Shown here: positions 38,460-47,895 of the stretch, piece after piece
How positions within the stretch are numbered: the stretch's first letter is position 1
Layout: each line of letters starts with the position of its first letter
Assembly (NCBI GenBank): GCA_947564465.1
Contig: CANOCV010000006.1
Location: 1 to 64,000 of the forward strand
Origin: an uncultured Roseburia sp.
GTDB lineage: Bacteria > Bacillota > Clostridia > Lachnospirales > Lachnospiraceae
Direction: 5' to 3'
DNA: 64,000 bases
The notes under the pieces: model-generated
Told to the model about the DNA's origin: nothing
Databases searched by the model: none
The model's input: the letters and a program-made list of their open reading frames with translations, nothing else
Translations under genes and position numbers: made by a program

Positions 38460-39638
38460 TTGAGAATACTATTTTACCGTTACGGAAGCATCTGTGAACC
38501 TGACATCATAGATGCATTTAAAGAATACGGATTTGAGATAACAGAAATCACCAAAGAAATCTATACGAAGAACTTTCCGCCTGATAAGGGTGTTGCTCTT
38601 GTCAGCCAGGTTCTTATGGACACCCCGCACGACGCGGTATTTACCATCAATTTTTTTCCGTTTATCGCAGAGGTCTGCAATATTATGAAGCTGCGCTATA
38701 TCAGCTGGATCGTAGACTCTCCGGTGCTGGAATTATATTCCCCGGCCATAGCGAACCCATGGAATCGAATCTTTCTCTTTGACCGCAGCCTGTACCAGGA
38801 AATTGCACCGATGAATCCCGACTGCGTTTTTTATCTGCCCCTGGCCGTCAATATCAGCCAAAAGCAGGGAGCAATCCAAAACGCCCCCGCCGCGCAGAGA
38901 GACAAATACGCCTCGGAAATTTCCTTTGTCGGCTCACTCTACACGGAAAAATGCCCGTATCAGGATTTGGACGCTGTGCCAAAGCGGCTTCTCGGATACC
39001 TCGACGGTCTGATCGAAGCCCAGCTGTTAGTCTACGGCTATTATTTTATCGACGACATTCTAAAGGACGAGGACATTCAGACATTTAAGGAACATGCAAA
39101 GCACTTTCCGAGTCTGCCTTATTCCTCGCCGCTTACCGACCGGGTTATCGTCTCCCAGTTTTTCCTTGGGACACAAGTTACCGTCTTAGAGCGCGAACGG
39201 CTTTTAAAGCGGCTTTCCGCAGAATTTCCTGTCGATTTATATACCGGAAGCGACACCTCAAAGCTTCCCGACATCCATGCAAAAGGACTTGCGACAACCA
39301 TGGTAGAAATGCCGCTTATTTTCCATGAAAGCCGCATCAACCTAAACCTGACCGCCAAATCTATAAGAAGCGCACTTCCGCTGCGCATCTGGGATATTCT
39401 TGGCTGCGGCGGATTCTGCCTGACAAATTACCAGCCTGAAATCTCAGAATATTTTACGGTTGGAGAAGAAATCGAGACCTATACAAACGAAGAAGAATTA
39501 GTAGAAAAATGTCATTATTACTTGGAGCATGAAAACAGACGAAAAGAAATTGCGGACAACGCCTACGAAAAAACAGCAAAATATCACACCTACATCGTCC
39601 GTCTGTGCGAGCTGATGGAGCTTGCGTTTGCGCATTAA
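38460..39638 (+). CDS. CgeB-type glycosyltransferase, subfamily A
   Basis: The protein has 392 aa with a TTG start (38460) supported by AGGAGG 10 nt upstream; no ATG fits. N-terminal features are FTINFFPFIAEV, WIVDSPVLELY and LFDRSLYQEI. The donor half has RINLNLTAKSIRSALPLR and DILGCGGFCLTNYQ (about residues 290-325). Its GIPLR equivalent is ALPLR, the most divergent of subfamily A. It is followed after 33 bp by a paralogue of the same length, so the pair is one transcript. Confidence 0.84.
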   Translation: MRILFYRYGSICEPDIIDAFKEYGFEITEITKEIYTKNFPPDKGVALVSQVLMDTPHDAVFTINFFPFIAEVCNIMKLRYISWIVDSPVLELYSPAIANPWNRIFLFDRSLYQEIAPMNPDCVFYLPLAVNISQKQGAIQNAPAAQRDKYASEISFVGSLYTEKCPYQDLDAVPKRLLGYLDGLIEAQLLVYGYYFIDDILKDEDIQTFKEHAKHFPSLPYSSPLTDRVIVSQFFLGTQVTVLERERLLKRLSAEFPVDLYTGSDTSKLPDIHAKGLATTMVEMPLIFHESRINLNLTAKSIRSALPLRIWDILGCGGFCLTNYQPEISEYFTVGEEIETYTNEEELVEKCHYYLEHENRRKEIADNAYEKTAKYHTYIVRLCELMELAFAH

Positions 39639-39671
39639 CCGCGTTGAACCTATCACAAAAGGAGACTTGAA

Positions 39672-40850
39672 ATGGCAAAAAAAGTATTATATTTAGACTG
39701 GCCCTGCTTTGGTAAGGAGGATATTCTGGAAACTTTTTCCGATTTTGGTTTTCAAACGGTATTCTTTTTCCACGAAAACTATACGGAACGCAAGGATGCA
39801 GCCTTTGACGAAGCGTTTGACAAAGCGATGACGGATGATATTGACTTCTGCTTTTCCTTTAATTACTATCCGCTTGTGTCGGAAGGCTGCAAACGCCACG
39901 GTATTCCCTATATTTCCATTATCTATGACAGTCCGCAGGTTGCCGTCTATTCCTATACGATTATCAACCCGAATAATTACGTCTTTATTTTCGACAGCGA
40001 ACTATACCAGAGACTGCAAAAGGAGGGAATACGCACCGTATATTATATGCCGCTTCCCATCAACCCGAAGCGCATTGCACGCACCTTAAAGACAACGCCT
40101 GCGGGTATTGATAAATACCGCTGCGAAGTCTCATTTATCGGTTCCCTCTACCACGAGGACCATAATTTTTTTGACCGTCTGAAAGGCGTCAACGACTACA
40201 CCGCCGGATATCTGGAGGGAATTATGGACGCTCAGCGCAAGGTCTCGGGTTATAATTTTATAGAGGAAGTGCTCTCTAAGGACATTATCGCGGAAATGCA
40301 GCGGGTAACCGACTACAAGGTAGACCGTTACGGCGTGCAGTCCTTAGAGTATGTATTTGCTAACTATTTCATTGACCGCAAAATCACACAGACGGAGCGA
40401 GCAGACCTTCTCTCCGCCGTCGCCGAAAGATTTCCTCTAAAGCTGTTTACACTGGACAGAAACGCGCCCGTCCCGGGAGCCGTCAACATGGGAACCGCAG
40501 ACTACTACAAGGAAATGCCTCATATCTTCAAGCACAGCAAAATCAATTTAAACATCACACTGCGCAGCATCACAAGCGGCATTCCGCTGCGCTGTATGGA
40601 TATTTTAAGCTGCGGCGGATTTCTGCTTACGAATTATCAGAATGACCTTATGATGCATTTTGCGGCGGACGAAGATTTTGTCTACTACGAGGACAAGGAA
40701 GATCTGTTGTCTAAAATCGAATACTATCTCTCCCACGACAAGGAACGCCGTGAAATTGCCGAAAACGGTTTCCGCAGAGTTTCAAATCAGTTCACATACG
40801 AAAATTGTCTGCGGGAGATACTTGAACTCGTATTTCCCACAGACAAATAG
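39672..40850 (+). CDS. CgeB-type glycosyltransferase, subfamily A
   Basis: The protein has 392 aa. AAAGGAG lies 8 nt before the ATG. N-terminal features are FSFNYYPLVSEG, IIYDSPQVAVY and IFDSELYQRL. The donor half has KINLNITLRSITSGIPLR and DILSCGGFLLTNYQ, identical over most of this block to the gene at 31374. It is second in the plus-strand pair and converges on nrdD. I see no clear terminator in the 132-bp gap after it. Confidence 0.85.
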   Translation: MAKKVLYLDWPCFGKEDILETFSDFGFQTVFFFHENYTERKDAAFDEAFDKAMTDDIDFCFSFNYYPLVSEGCKRHGIPYISIIYDSPQVAVYSYTIINPNNYVFIFDSELYQRLQKEGIRTVYYMPLPINPKRIARTLKTTPAGIDKYRCEVSFIGSLYHEDHNFFDRLKGVNDYTAGYLEGIMDAQRKVSGYNFIEEVLSKDIIAEMQRVTDYKVDRYGVQSLEYVFANYFIDRKITQTERADLLSAVAERFPLKLFTLDRNAPVPGAVNMGTADYYKEMPHIFKHSKINLNITLRSITSGIPLRCMDILSCGGFLLTNYQNDLMMHFAADEDFVYYEDKEDLLSKIEYYLSHDKERREIAENGFRRVSNQFTYENCLREILELVFPTDK

Positions 40851-40982
40851 TTGCTATTTTTCACAGACTGATTTTAAGATTATGACATTGGTACAATTTT
40901 GAAGGAATAACAGATATGCCAGACTGCTCCTTTTCCTCTCCCACTGCCTCGCCTTATCGCATTCCTTCTTTTTTCCTTTGTC

Positions 40983-43148
40983 TTACAAATGCAGTACGCG
41001 CTCCTTTATTTCCTGTGTCCTTCCCTGATTCCAGTACTGTGTCCCGATATAGCCGCAGGTTCTCCTCGCAACATTCATCTTCTTTTGATCTCTGTTCCCG
41101 CAGTTCGGACACTCCCAAACCAGCTTTCCCTCATCCCCCGTCACAATTTTAATCTCCCCGCTATAACCGCACTCCTGACAATAGTCGCTCTTCGTGTTTA
41201 ACTCCGCATACATAATATTGTCGTAAATGTAACTCATAACGGCAAGCACCGCCTCCAGATTATCCTTCATATCCGGCACTTCCACATAGCTGATCGCACC
41301 GCCCGGAGAAAGCGCCTGAAACTGCGCCTCGAATTTGAGCTTCCTAAACGCGTCAATCTCCTCGGTCACATGGACGTGGTAACTGTTTGTGATATAGCTT
41401 TTATCCGTCACTCCCGGAATCATCCCAAACCGCTTCTGTAAACACTTTGCAAATTTATAGGTCGTTGATTCCAGCGGCGTGCCGTATACGGAAAATCCGA
41501 TATTCGTCTCTTTTTTCCACCGCTCGCACGCATCGTTTAGATGCTGCATTACCGAAAGCGCAAACGGCGTTCCTCTGTCCGAATCCGTATGGGATTCCCC
41601 CGTCATATACTGAGTACACTCATACAATCCGGCATATCCTAAGGATATTGTAGAATATCCGCCATACAAAAGCTTGTCAATCGTCTCGCCCTTCTTTAAT
41701 CTCGCCAGCGCGCCGTACTGCCAGAGAATCGGCGCCACATCCGAAGGCGTTCCCTTCAACCTCTCATGACGACACATCAAGGCACGATAGCAGAGCTCTA
41801 ATCTCTCATCAAATATCTTCCAGAAAAGCTCCATATCCCCGCCGCTGCTGCAGGCAATATCCACCAGATTCAGCGTGACTACTCCCTGATTAAATCTGCC
41901 ATAATATTTGGGCCTACCCTGCTCATCCTTATACACGCTCAAAAAGGAGCGGCAGCCCATACACGGATAACAGTTCCCCTCCTTCGCCTGCTTCATAACC
42001 TTTTCGGAAATATAATCCGGCACGAGACGTTTCGCGGTACACTCCGCTGCAAGCCTGGTCAGATACCAGTACTTGCTATTTTCCCGCACATTATTTTCCT
42101 CCAGTACATAAATCAGCTTCGGAAATGCAGGCGTAATATAGACACCCTTCTCATTCTTTACGCCCAGAATCCTCTGGCGAAGCACCTCCTCAATAATCGC
42201 CGCAAGATCGTCTCTCGTCTGTCCCTCAGGCACTTCGCTTAAATACATAAACACCGTCACAAAGGGCGCCTGCCCGTTCGTCGTCATAAGCGTAATCACC
42301 TGATACTGTATCATCTGAACGCCGCGGTTGATTTCCTCCTTCACGCGAAGCTCCGCAACGGTATTAATCTTTTGCTCATCCAGCTCTAAACCCGCCGCTT
42401 TATATTCCGCCTCTACCTGACGGCGGAATTTTTTCCGGCTGACCTCTACAAACGGAGCCAGATGTGCAAGCGAAATGCTCTGTCCGCCATATTGCGAGCT
42501 GGCGATCTGTGCAATGCTCTGAGTCGCAATGTTACAGGCTGTCGCAAAGCTTTTCGGCGAATCAATCATCGTCTCACTGACAACCGTTCCGTTTAAAAGC
42601 ATATCCTGAAGATTCACAAGGCAGCAGTTGTGCATATGCTGCGCAAAATAATCCGCATCATGAAAATGAATGATTCCGGCATCATGCGCCTCAACCACAT
42701 CCTCCGGCAGCAAAAATCTTCTTGTGATATCCTTGCTCACCTCTCCCGCCATATAATCGCGCTGCACGCTGCTCACCGTAGGGTTTTTATTTGAATTTTC
42801 CTGTTTTACCTCTTCATTTTTACATGCCAGAAGCGTGAGAATCTGATCGTCCGTGGAATTGCTTTTTCGCACCAACGCCCTCTTATAGCGGTATGTAATG
42901 TAATTGCGCGCAACGGTGTACGCGCGCTGATTCATAATCTGATTCTCCACCAAATCCTGGATTTCCTCAACCGTCAGCGCCCTGTTCATCCCGGCGCAGA
43001 CAGACTCCACCGTCTCCCCAATCAGGCGAATCTGCGCATCGCTCATCCTCTCGCTTTCAATCACGCTCTGATTCGCCTTTATAACTGCAGCAAGAATCTT
43101 TTCTTTGTCAAATACTGCCTCTGTCCCGTTTCTCTTAATAATATTCAT
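40983..43148 (-). CDS. nrdD: Anaerobic ribonucleoside-triphosphate reductase
   Basis: This is a class III reductase that makes dNTPs under strict anaerobiosis using a glycyl radical. It has 721 aa. The ATP-cone allosteric domain is at residues 1-90. The active-site cysteine region is near NCYPCMGCRSF. A C-terminal zinc ribbon has CQECG and CPNCG, and the radical glycine is in RRTCGYIG (Gly at about residue 699). The activating enzyme NrdG, often encoded directly downstream, is not in this window. It is followed upstream by murE with a 23-bp gap. It is the clearest sign of an anaerobic lifestyle here. Confidence 0.97.
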   Translation of the reverse strand: MNIIKRNGTEAVFDKEKILAAVIKANQSVIESERMSDAQIRLIGETVESVCAGMNRALTVEEIQDLVENQIMNQRAYTVARNYITYRYKRALVRKSNSTDDQILTLLACKNEEVKQENSNKNPTVSSVQRDYMAGEVSKDITRRFLLPEDVVEAHDAGIIHFHDADYFAQHMHNCCLVNLQDMLLNGTVVSETMIDSPKSFATACNIATQSIAQIASSQYGGQSISLAHLAPFVEVSRKKFRRQVEAEYKAAGLELDEQKINTVAELRVKEEINRGVQMIQYQVITLMTTNGQAPFVTVFMYLSEVPEGQTRDDLAAIIEEVLRQRILGVKNEKGVYITPAFPKLIYVLEENNVRENSKYWYLTRLAAECTAKRLVPDYISEKVMKQAKEGNCYPCMGCRSFLSVYKDEQGRPKYYGRFNQGVVTLNLVDIACSSGGDMELFWKIFDERLELCYRALMCRHERLKGTPSDVAPILWQYGALARLKKGETIDKLLYGGYSTISLGYAGLYECTQYMTGESHTDSDRGTPFALSVMQHLNDACERWKKETNIGFSVYGTPLESTTYKFAKCLQKRFGMIPGVTDKSYITNSYHVHVTEEIDAFRKLKFEAQFQALSPGGAISYVEVPDMKDNLEAVLAVMSYIYDNIMYAELNTKSDYCQECGYSGEIKIVTGDEGKLVWECPNCGNRDQKKMNVARRTCGYIGTQYWNQGRTQEIKERVLHL

Positions 43149-43171
43149 TCCAATCCCTGCCTTTTTTCTCC

Positions 43172-44644
43172 TTACAAACCAAGCTCCTCCTTGGCCTGCG
43201 CAATTGCCTCACGCTCGTCAAAATGATATTTCACACCCTTAATCTCCTGATAATCCTCATGCCCCTTGCCCAAAAGCACGATCATATCTCCCTCTCTTCC
43301 GTTCGCAAGACAATATTTAATCGCCTCCTTGCGGTCGTCTATCTCAATGTATTTTCCGTCGCTTTTTGCCAGTCCAATCTTAATATCATTATTGATATCA
43401 CTAATTTCCTCATCTCTTGGATTGTCGCAGGTAAGCACACACAAATCCGCCAGCTCGCCGGTCACTTCACCCATATCGTAGCGTCTGAGCTTTGAGCGGT
43501 TTCCGCCGCCGCCGTAAACACAGATCAGACGTTTCGGCTTGTATTCCAAAAGCGTTGTCAACACACTCCTGGTACTAACCTCATTGTGGGCATAATCAAT
43601 GATCACCGTAAAGTCTTTTGACACCGGAACCATCTCTACCCGTCCCTTAACCTGCACCTTGGCAAGTCCTCTTAAAATATCCTCATCGGATATCCCGGCA
43701 AGATGGCAGGTCAGCATTGTCACCAGCGAATTATATACGGAAAACCGCCCCGGAATATAGACTTTTGCATACACGTTCATGCATCCCGCCGTTGTAAAAT
43801 GCATTCCCAGCTTTCTTTCCTCATCCAAAAAACCAACCGCACCGGCCGTAAGATCGGCGTCCCCTTTGCATGACAGTGTTTTCAACTCACAAGTATGCCC
43901 GCTTAAAACCTTTTTCACATGCTCGTCATCTATATTCGCGATTCCCGTTTTGCACTGGCGAAACAGCATACTTTTACACTCCATATATTCCTCAAATGTC
44001 GCATGCTCTGTCGGTCCGATATGATCCGGGGAGAGATTCGTAAAAATACCGTAATCAAACACAATCCCCGCAACACGGTCCATTTTCAGCCCCTGCGAAG
44101 AAACTTCCATTACCACATACTCACAGCCTGCATCTGCCATCGCGCGAAACATCTTGTGCAGCTCATAGGATTCCGGCGTCGTATTTTTTGCCGGAAGCTG
44201 TTCTTCACCCACAAGCGCCCCGATTGTCCCAATCAATCCTACCTTTTTTCCGGCTTCCTCCAAAACGCTTTTTATCATATATGTCGTCGTCGTTTTGCCC
44301 TTTGTTCCGGTCAGGCCGATTGTGACGAGTTCTCTGTCCGGATATCCAAAAAAAGCCGCTGACATCAGTGCCAGCGCGTATCTCGCGGAATCGACCAGCA
44401 AAACCGTTATTCCCTCCGGTATCTGCCTCGTTTCCTCTTCCCGCTCCGCTACGATTACGGACGCGCCTTTCTTTACGGCATCTCCGATATACTTATGTCC
44501 GTCAGTCACTGCACCTACCATACATACAAACATCGTACCTTTTTCTATTTTTCTGGAATCATAGACAATGTCCGCCACTTCCGCCTCCATCGTACCCTGT
44601 ATGCACCTATATTTAATTTCTCCGCAAATCCGTGATAACTTCAT
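43172..44644 (-). CDS. murE: UDP-MurNAc-tripeptide ligase, meso-DAP adding
   Basis: MurE adds the third residue of the peptidoglycan stem. The protein has 490 aa from the ATG at 44644, with AGGAGAG upstream; the TTG six codons earlier lies over that site. The ATP-binding loop GLTGTKGKTTTTY is near residue 110. The motif DNPRDEE (about residue 404) is the meso-diaminopimelate specificity signature, as opposed to the lysine type. dapF, which makes meso-DAP, lies immediately upstream, so substrate supply and use are adjacent. Confidence 0.95.
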   Translation of the reverse strand: MKLSRICGEIKYRCIQGTMEAEVADIVYDSRKIEKGTMFVCMVGAVTDGHKYIGDAVKKGASVIVAEREEETRQIPEGITVLLVDSARYALALMSAAFFGYPDRELVTIGLTGTKGKTTTTYMIKSVLEEAGKKVGLIGTIGALVGEEQLPAKNTTPESYELHKMFRAMADAGCEYVVMEVSSQGLKMDRVAGIVFDYGIFTNLSPDHIGPTEHATFEEYMECKSMLFRQCKTGIANIDDEHVKKVLSGHTCELKTLSCKGDADLTAGAVGFLDEERKLGMHFTTAGCMNVYAKVYIPGRFSVYNSLVTMLTCHLAGISDEDILRGLAKVQVKGRVEMVPVSKDFTVIIDYAHNEVSTRSVLTTLLEYKPKRLICVYGGGGNRSKLRRYDMGEVTGELADLCVLTCDNPRDEEISDINNDIKIGLAKSDGKYIEIDDRKEAIKYCLANGREGDMIVLLGKGHEDYQEIKGVKYHFDEREAIAQAKEELGL

Positions 44645-44692
44645 TCTCTTCTCTCCTGTCAAAAGTTTGATATCTCAGGCTGCACGCCAACT

Positions 44693-45589
44693 CTAGCAGC
44701 CAATTACATCGGAGGCGTCAATCTCCCCTTCAAAAACAGTATGGCTTGGTCCCGTCATAAACATGTGGTTTGTCTTCTCATCCCACTCAATATGAAGCGG
44801 TCCTCCAATCTGCTCTACCGTCACCGTTCTGTCACAACGGCCAGTCAAAACCCCCGCCACCACAGCAGTGCAGCAGCCTGTCCCGCATCCGATCGTCTCT
44901 CCCGTTCCTCTCTCCCACTCTCTGATTTTAATGTAATCACGACTTACAAGCTCCGCAAACGTAACGTTTGTCTTATTTACAAACAGCTCCGTCATATACT
45001 CAATTTCCCTGCCATAGCCCTCCACATCAAAATCCGCCACACGTTCCACAAACATGGCGCAGTGCGGATTGCCCCAGGAAACCGCTGTAATATAAAAGGT
45101 CTTATCCAACACCTTCACCGGCTGTTCCACAAACTTCGGCAGCTTTGTCGCTACCGGAATTACCTTCGTATCAAGGCGCGGCTTTCCGATATCGGCACGG
45201 ATATTGCTGACAAACCCATGCTTTCCGGCAAAATTTTTTTCCGCGCATGTAGGCTCTCTTTGCTCCACGGTCAGCTTCAACCGCTGTATCCCTCCAAGCG
45301 TCTCTATCACAAGATCCGTCTTCTCTGTCAGCGCATGGTCATAGACATATTTTCCGACACTGCGCAGCGCATTTCCGCACATCTCCCCCTCGCTTCCGTC
45401 AGGGTTGAACATGCGCATACGAAAATCTCCCTTTTCTGAAGGGCAGATAAGCACCATTCCGTCAGAACCAATGGCAAAATGCCGGTCGCTCACGAATCTC
45501 GCAAGCTCCGGCAAATTCCGAAGTTCCTGATGAATGGCATCAATATATACATAGTCATTTCCAAATGCCTGCATCTTTGTAAACTTCAT
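44693..45589 (-). CDS. dapF: Diaminopimelate epimerase
   Basis: DapF converts LL- to meso-diaminopimelate, the MurE substrate and lysine precursor. It has 298 aa. The two catalytic cysteines are in MCGNALR (Cys71) and GCGTGCC (about residue 232). FGNDYVYID at the start and FNPDGSEGEMCGN are family marks. The gene starts 2 bp after the stop of the PLP enzyme gene, so all three amino-acid and cell-wall genes are probably one transcript. Confidence 0.95.
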   Translation of the reverse strand: MKFTKMQAFGNDYVYIDAIHQELRNLPELARFVSDRHFAIGSDGMVLICPSEKGDFRMRMFNPDGSEGEMCGNALRSVGKYVYDHALTEKTDLVIETLGGIQRLKLTVEQREPTCAEKNFAGKHGFVSNIRADIGKPRLDTKVIPVATKLPKFVEQPVKVLDKTFYITAVSWGNPHCAMFVERVADFDVEGYGREIEYMTELFVNKTNVTFAELVSRDYIKIREWERGTGETIGCGTGCCTAVVAGVLTGRCDRTVTVEQIGGPLHIEWDEKTNHMFMTGPSHTVFEGEIDASDVIGC

Positions 45590-45591
45590 CT

Positions 45592-46779
45592 TTATACCTC
45601 ATTCATCGCACGATCAAGATCTGCTATTATATCCTCCGCATTCTCAATTCCGACTGACATGCGCAAGAAGCTGTCCGTAATTCCCAGCGCCTCCTTCACA
45701 TCCTTCGGCGTATCCTCATGTGTCTGCGTGGTTGGATATGTAATTAATGTCTCTGTACCGCCAAGGCTCTCCGCAAACATGATCATATCTACATTCTTCA
45801 ATATTTTCTGCACCGTCTCATAACAATCCACGGTAAAAGAAATCATTCCGCCAAATCCCGTCGTCTGTTTTTGGGTCACTGCATAATCCTTATGGTCCTC
45901 AAAGCCCACATAATACACCTTTTTCACCTTCGGCTGCTCTCTTAACCATGCGGCAATTCTTTTTGCGTTCTCATTATGCCGATCCATACGCACTGCAAGC
46001 GTCTTAATTCCGCGCAGCACAAGCCAACTGTCTAACGGTGCAAGCTGACTGCCGTGAGATTTGATGTGGACATGAATCTTATCCGCAATCTCCTGATTAT
46101 CCTTCACAACAACAATACCGGAAATCGTGTCGTTATGTCCCCCTAAATATTTCGTAGAGCTGTGGGTCACGATATCTGCTCCAAGCTTAAGAGGCTGCTG
46201 AAAATACGGTGTCAGAAAGGTATTATCCACAACGGTCAACGCCCCTATTTCCTTTGCAATCTTTGAAATCTCAGCGATATCCGCCACCTTCATCAAAGGA
46301 TTGGTCGGCGTTTCAACAAAAAACATTTTTGTATTCGGCGTGATTGCCTCCTTCACCGCCTGCAAATCAGACATATCTACATAAGTGTGCGAAATCCCAT
46401 ACTTGCCGAACACATCCCCCACAATACGGAAAGTTCCCCCATAAATATCATCGGATAAAATAATATGGTCTCCCGGGTCAAGGAGTGAAAAAACCGACAT
46501 ATTTGCCGCCTGCCCGCTGGAAAAAGCAAACCCCTTTATACCGCCTTCTAAAATTGCCATGGTCCGCTCCAGCTCCTGTCTGGTCGGATTCTCCAGACGG
46601 CTGTACGCAAAGCCCGTAGAGCACCCAAGCTCCGGATGGCGGAAGGTTGCCGCCTGAAAAATCGGCATACTGACCGCCCCTGTTAATGGTTCCGTTCCAA
46701 GCGCTCCATGCACCGCCTTTGATTCAAAATGCAGCTCTTCCTTTGTACTGTAATCCGTGTAGTTGCTGAAATTCTTCAT
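45592..46779 (-). CDS. PLP-dependent trans-sulfuration enzyme (Cys/Met metabolism)
   Basis: The protein has 395 aa from the ATG at 46779 (MKNFSNYTDYSTKEELHFE); the reading frame is open 68 codons further but crosses the promoter region. YSRLENPTRQELE, SSGQAANMS and the PLP-lysine motif SSTKYLGGHND (about residue 206) are complete. Cystathionine gamma-synthase, cystathionine gamma/beta-lyase and methionine gamma-lyase share these and cannot be told apart here. A divergent AraC-type regulator with a palindrome in the shared gap suggests inducible control. Confidence 0.9.
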   Translation of the reverse strand: MKNFSNYTDYSTKEELHFESKAVHGALGTEPLTGAVSMPIFQAATFRHPELGCSTGFAYSRLENPTRQELERTMAILEGGIKGFAFSSGQAANMSVFSLLDPGDHIILSDDIYGGTFRIVGDVFGKYGISHTYVDMSDLQAVKEAITPNTKMFFVETPTNPLMKVADIAEISKIAKEIGALTVVDNTFLTPYFQQPLKLGADIVTHSSTKYLGGHNDTISGIVVVKDNQEIADKIHVHIKSHGSQLAPLDSWLVLRGIKTLAVRMDRHNENAKRIAAWLREQPKVKKVYYVGFEDHKDYAVTQKQTTGFGGMISFTVDCYETVQKILKNVDMIMFAESLGGTETLITYPTTQTHEDTPKDVKEALGITDSFLRMSVGIENAEDIIADLDRAMNEV

Positions 46780-46834
46780 TCCGTTACCGCCTTTCCGCCT
46801 TTTAAGACATCTCTTCCGCTGTCTAAAACATGGC

Positions 46835-46899
46835 CTGTTTTCATTATATAATATGTATCCCCAAATAGCAATTTTGTAATTTACTGTTTTCATTATATA
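46835..46899 (-). promoter_or_regulatory. Promoter and 16-bp direct repeat of the PLP enzyme gene
   Basis: The 16-mer TATATAATGAAAACAG (minus strand) occurs twice, at 46835-46850 and 46884-46899, 49 bp apart. The gene-proximal copy supplies the -10 (TATAAT, 46843-46848), with TTGCTA (46866-46871) 17 bp upstream. The repeat may be paired regulator half-sites or duplicated promoters. Confidence 0.5.
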
Positions 46900-46954
46900 G
46901 GACATTATTTCAAAAAAATAGAGAAATAATGCTTTATTTATTGCAAAAAGTGCT

Positions 46955-46974
46955 ATATACTGTTTACAGTATAT
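46955..46974. promoter_or_regulatory. Operator-like palindrome before the AraC gene
   Basis: ATATACTGTTTACAGTATAT has two perfect 9-bp arms around TT and lies 23 bp before the AraC-family ATG, overlapping its probable promoter. It is likely a regulator site, perhaps autoregulatory; which protein binds is unknown. Confidence 0.5.
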
Positions 46975-46997
46975 GTGCACCAAAGAAAGGATACGCC

Positions 46998-47828
46998 ATG
47001 GCAGAATACGAAAAACAGGGATATTTGAACCAGGATTTCCGCCTTTTCCATCTGACTGACGAAAAACAGCGGGATTTCTCCTACCACTACCACGATTTCA
47101 GCAAAATTGTTATTTTTATCCGGGGCGATGTCACCTACTGCGTTGAGGGAAAAAGCTATGAGTTATCTCCCTATGACCTTGTTCTTGTCAATACCGGAGA
47201 AGTACATCGGCCGATTGTCCACAGCAGCCGTACCTATGAGCGGATTATTGTCTACATATCGCCGGATTTTCTTCGCTCCTACAAACAGGCGGACTACGAT
47301 CTCGGGCTTTGCTTCATAAAGTCTGCACATGAAAAATCCAACGTCCTTAGAATACCCTCTCTGAAAAAAAGCAAGCTTTATCAAGTCTGCCGGGAGCTTG
47401 AGGCCTCCTTTTTGGACACGGATTATGCCAATGAACTGTATCGAAACATTCTGTTTCTTGAATTTATGATACTGCTCAACCGCGCGGCGGCTCACAACAC
47501 GTTAGATTTTCACGTCACTGCCGACGCAAACGATAAAATTCTCTCCGTGCTGGCTTATTTAAATGAGCATTTAACCGATGATATCTCTATCGACAAGCTC
47601 TCCGAGCTTTTTTTTACCAGCAAGTATTATCTGATGCACTCTTTTAAAGCGGAAACCGGGTACACCATCGGCTCTTATCTTTCCACCAAACGCTTGATAC
47701 ACGCAAAAGAACTGATACGCGGCGGAATGCCGGTTACACAGGCCTGCTACGAATGCGGATTTAAAAACTACTCTACATTTTCGCGGGCGTACAAAAAAAA
47801 TTTCGGCGTACCGCCTACAAAGCAGTAG
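46998..47828 (+). CDS. AraC-family transcriptional regulator
   Basis: The protein has 276 aa from the ATG at 46998, with AAAGAAAGG upstream. The N-terminal half is a cupin sensor (HYHDFSKIVIFIRGDVTYCVEG, LVLVNTGEVHRPIV). The C-terminal 100 residues carry the two helix-turn-helix motifs of the family (DISIDKLSELFFTSKYYLMHSF and PVTQACYECGFKNYSTFSRAYK). It is divergent from the PLP trans-sulfuration gene, its likely target. The His-rich cupin suggests a small ligand or metal, which is not identifiable. Confidence 0.92.
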   Translation: MAEYEKQGYLNQDFRLFHLTDEKQRDFSYHYHDFSKIVIFIRGDVTYCVEGKSYELSPYDLVLVNTGEVHRPIVHSSRTYERIIVYISPDFLRSYKQADYDLGLCFIKSAHEKSNVLRIPSLKKSKLYQVCRELEASFLDTDYANELYRNILFLEFMILLNRAAAHNTLDFHVTADANDKILSVLAYLNEHLTDDISIDKLSELFFTSKYYLMHSFKAETGYTIGSYLSTKRLIHAKELIRGGMPVTQACYECGFKNYSTFSRAYKKNFGVPPTKQ

Positions 47829-47851
47829 CTTTTTAGTAGATGCAATAGATA

Positions 47852-47889
47852 CAAAACATGCCCGAAAAACATATGCGTTCTTCGGGCAT
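47852..47889 (-). terminator. Terminator between the convergent AraC and sulfatase-like genes
   Basis: ATGCCCGAA (47858-47866) pairs with TTCGGGCAT (47881-47889). On the minus strand GTTTTGT follows, 7 bp past the stop of the LTA-synthase-like gene. Confidence 0.6.
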
Positions 47890-47895
47890 ATCACT

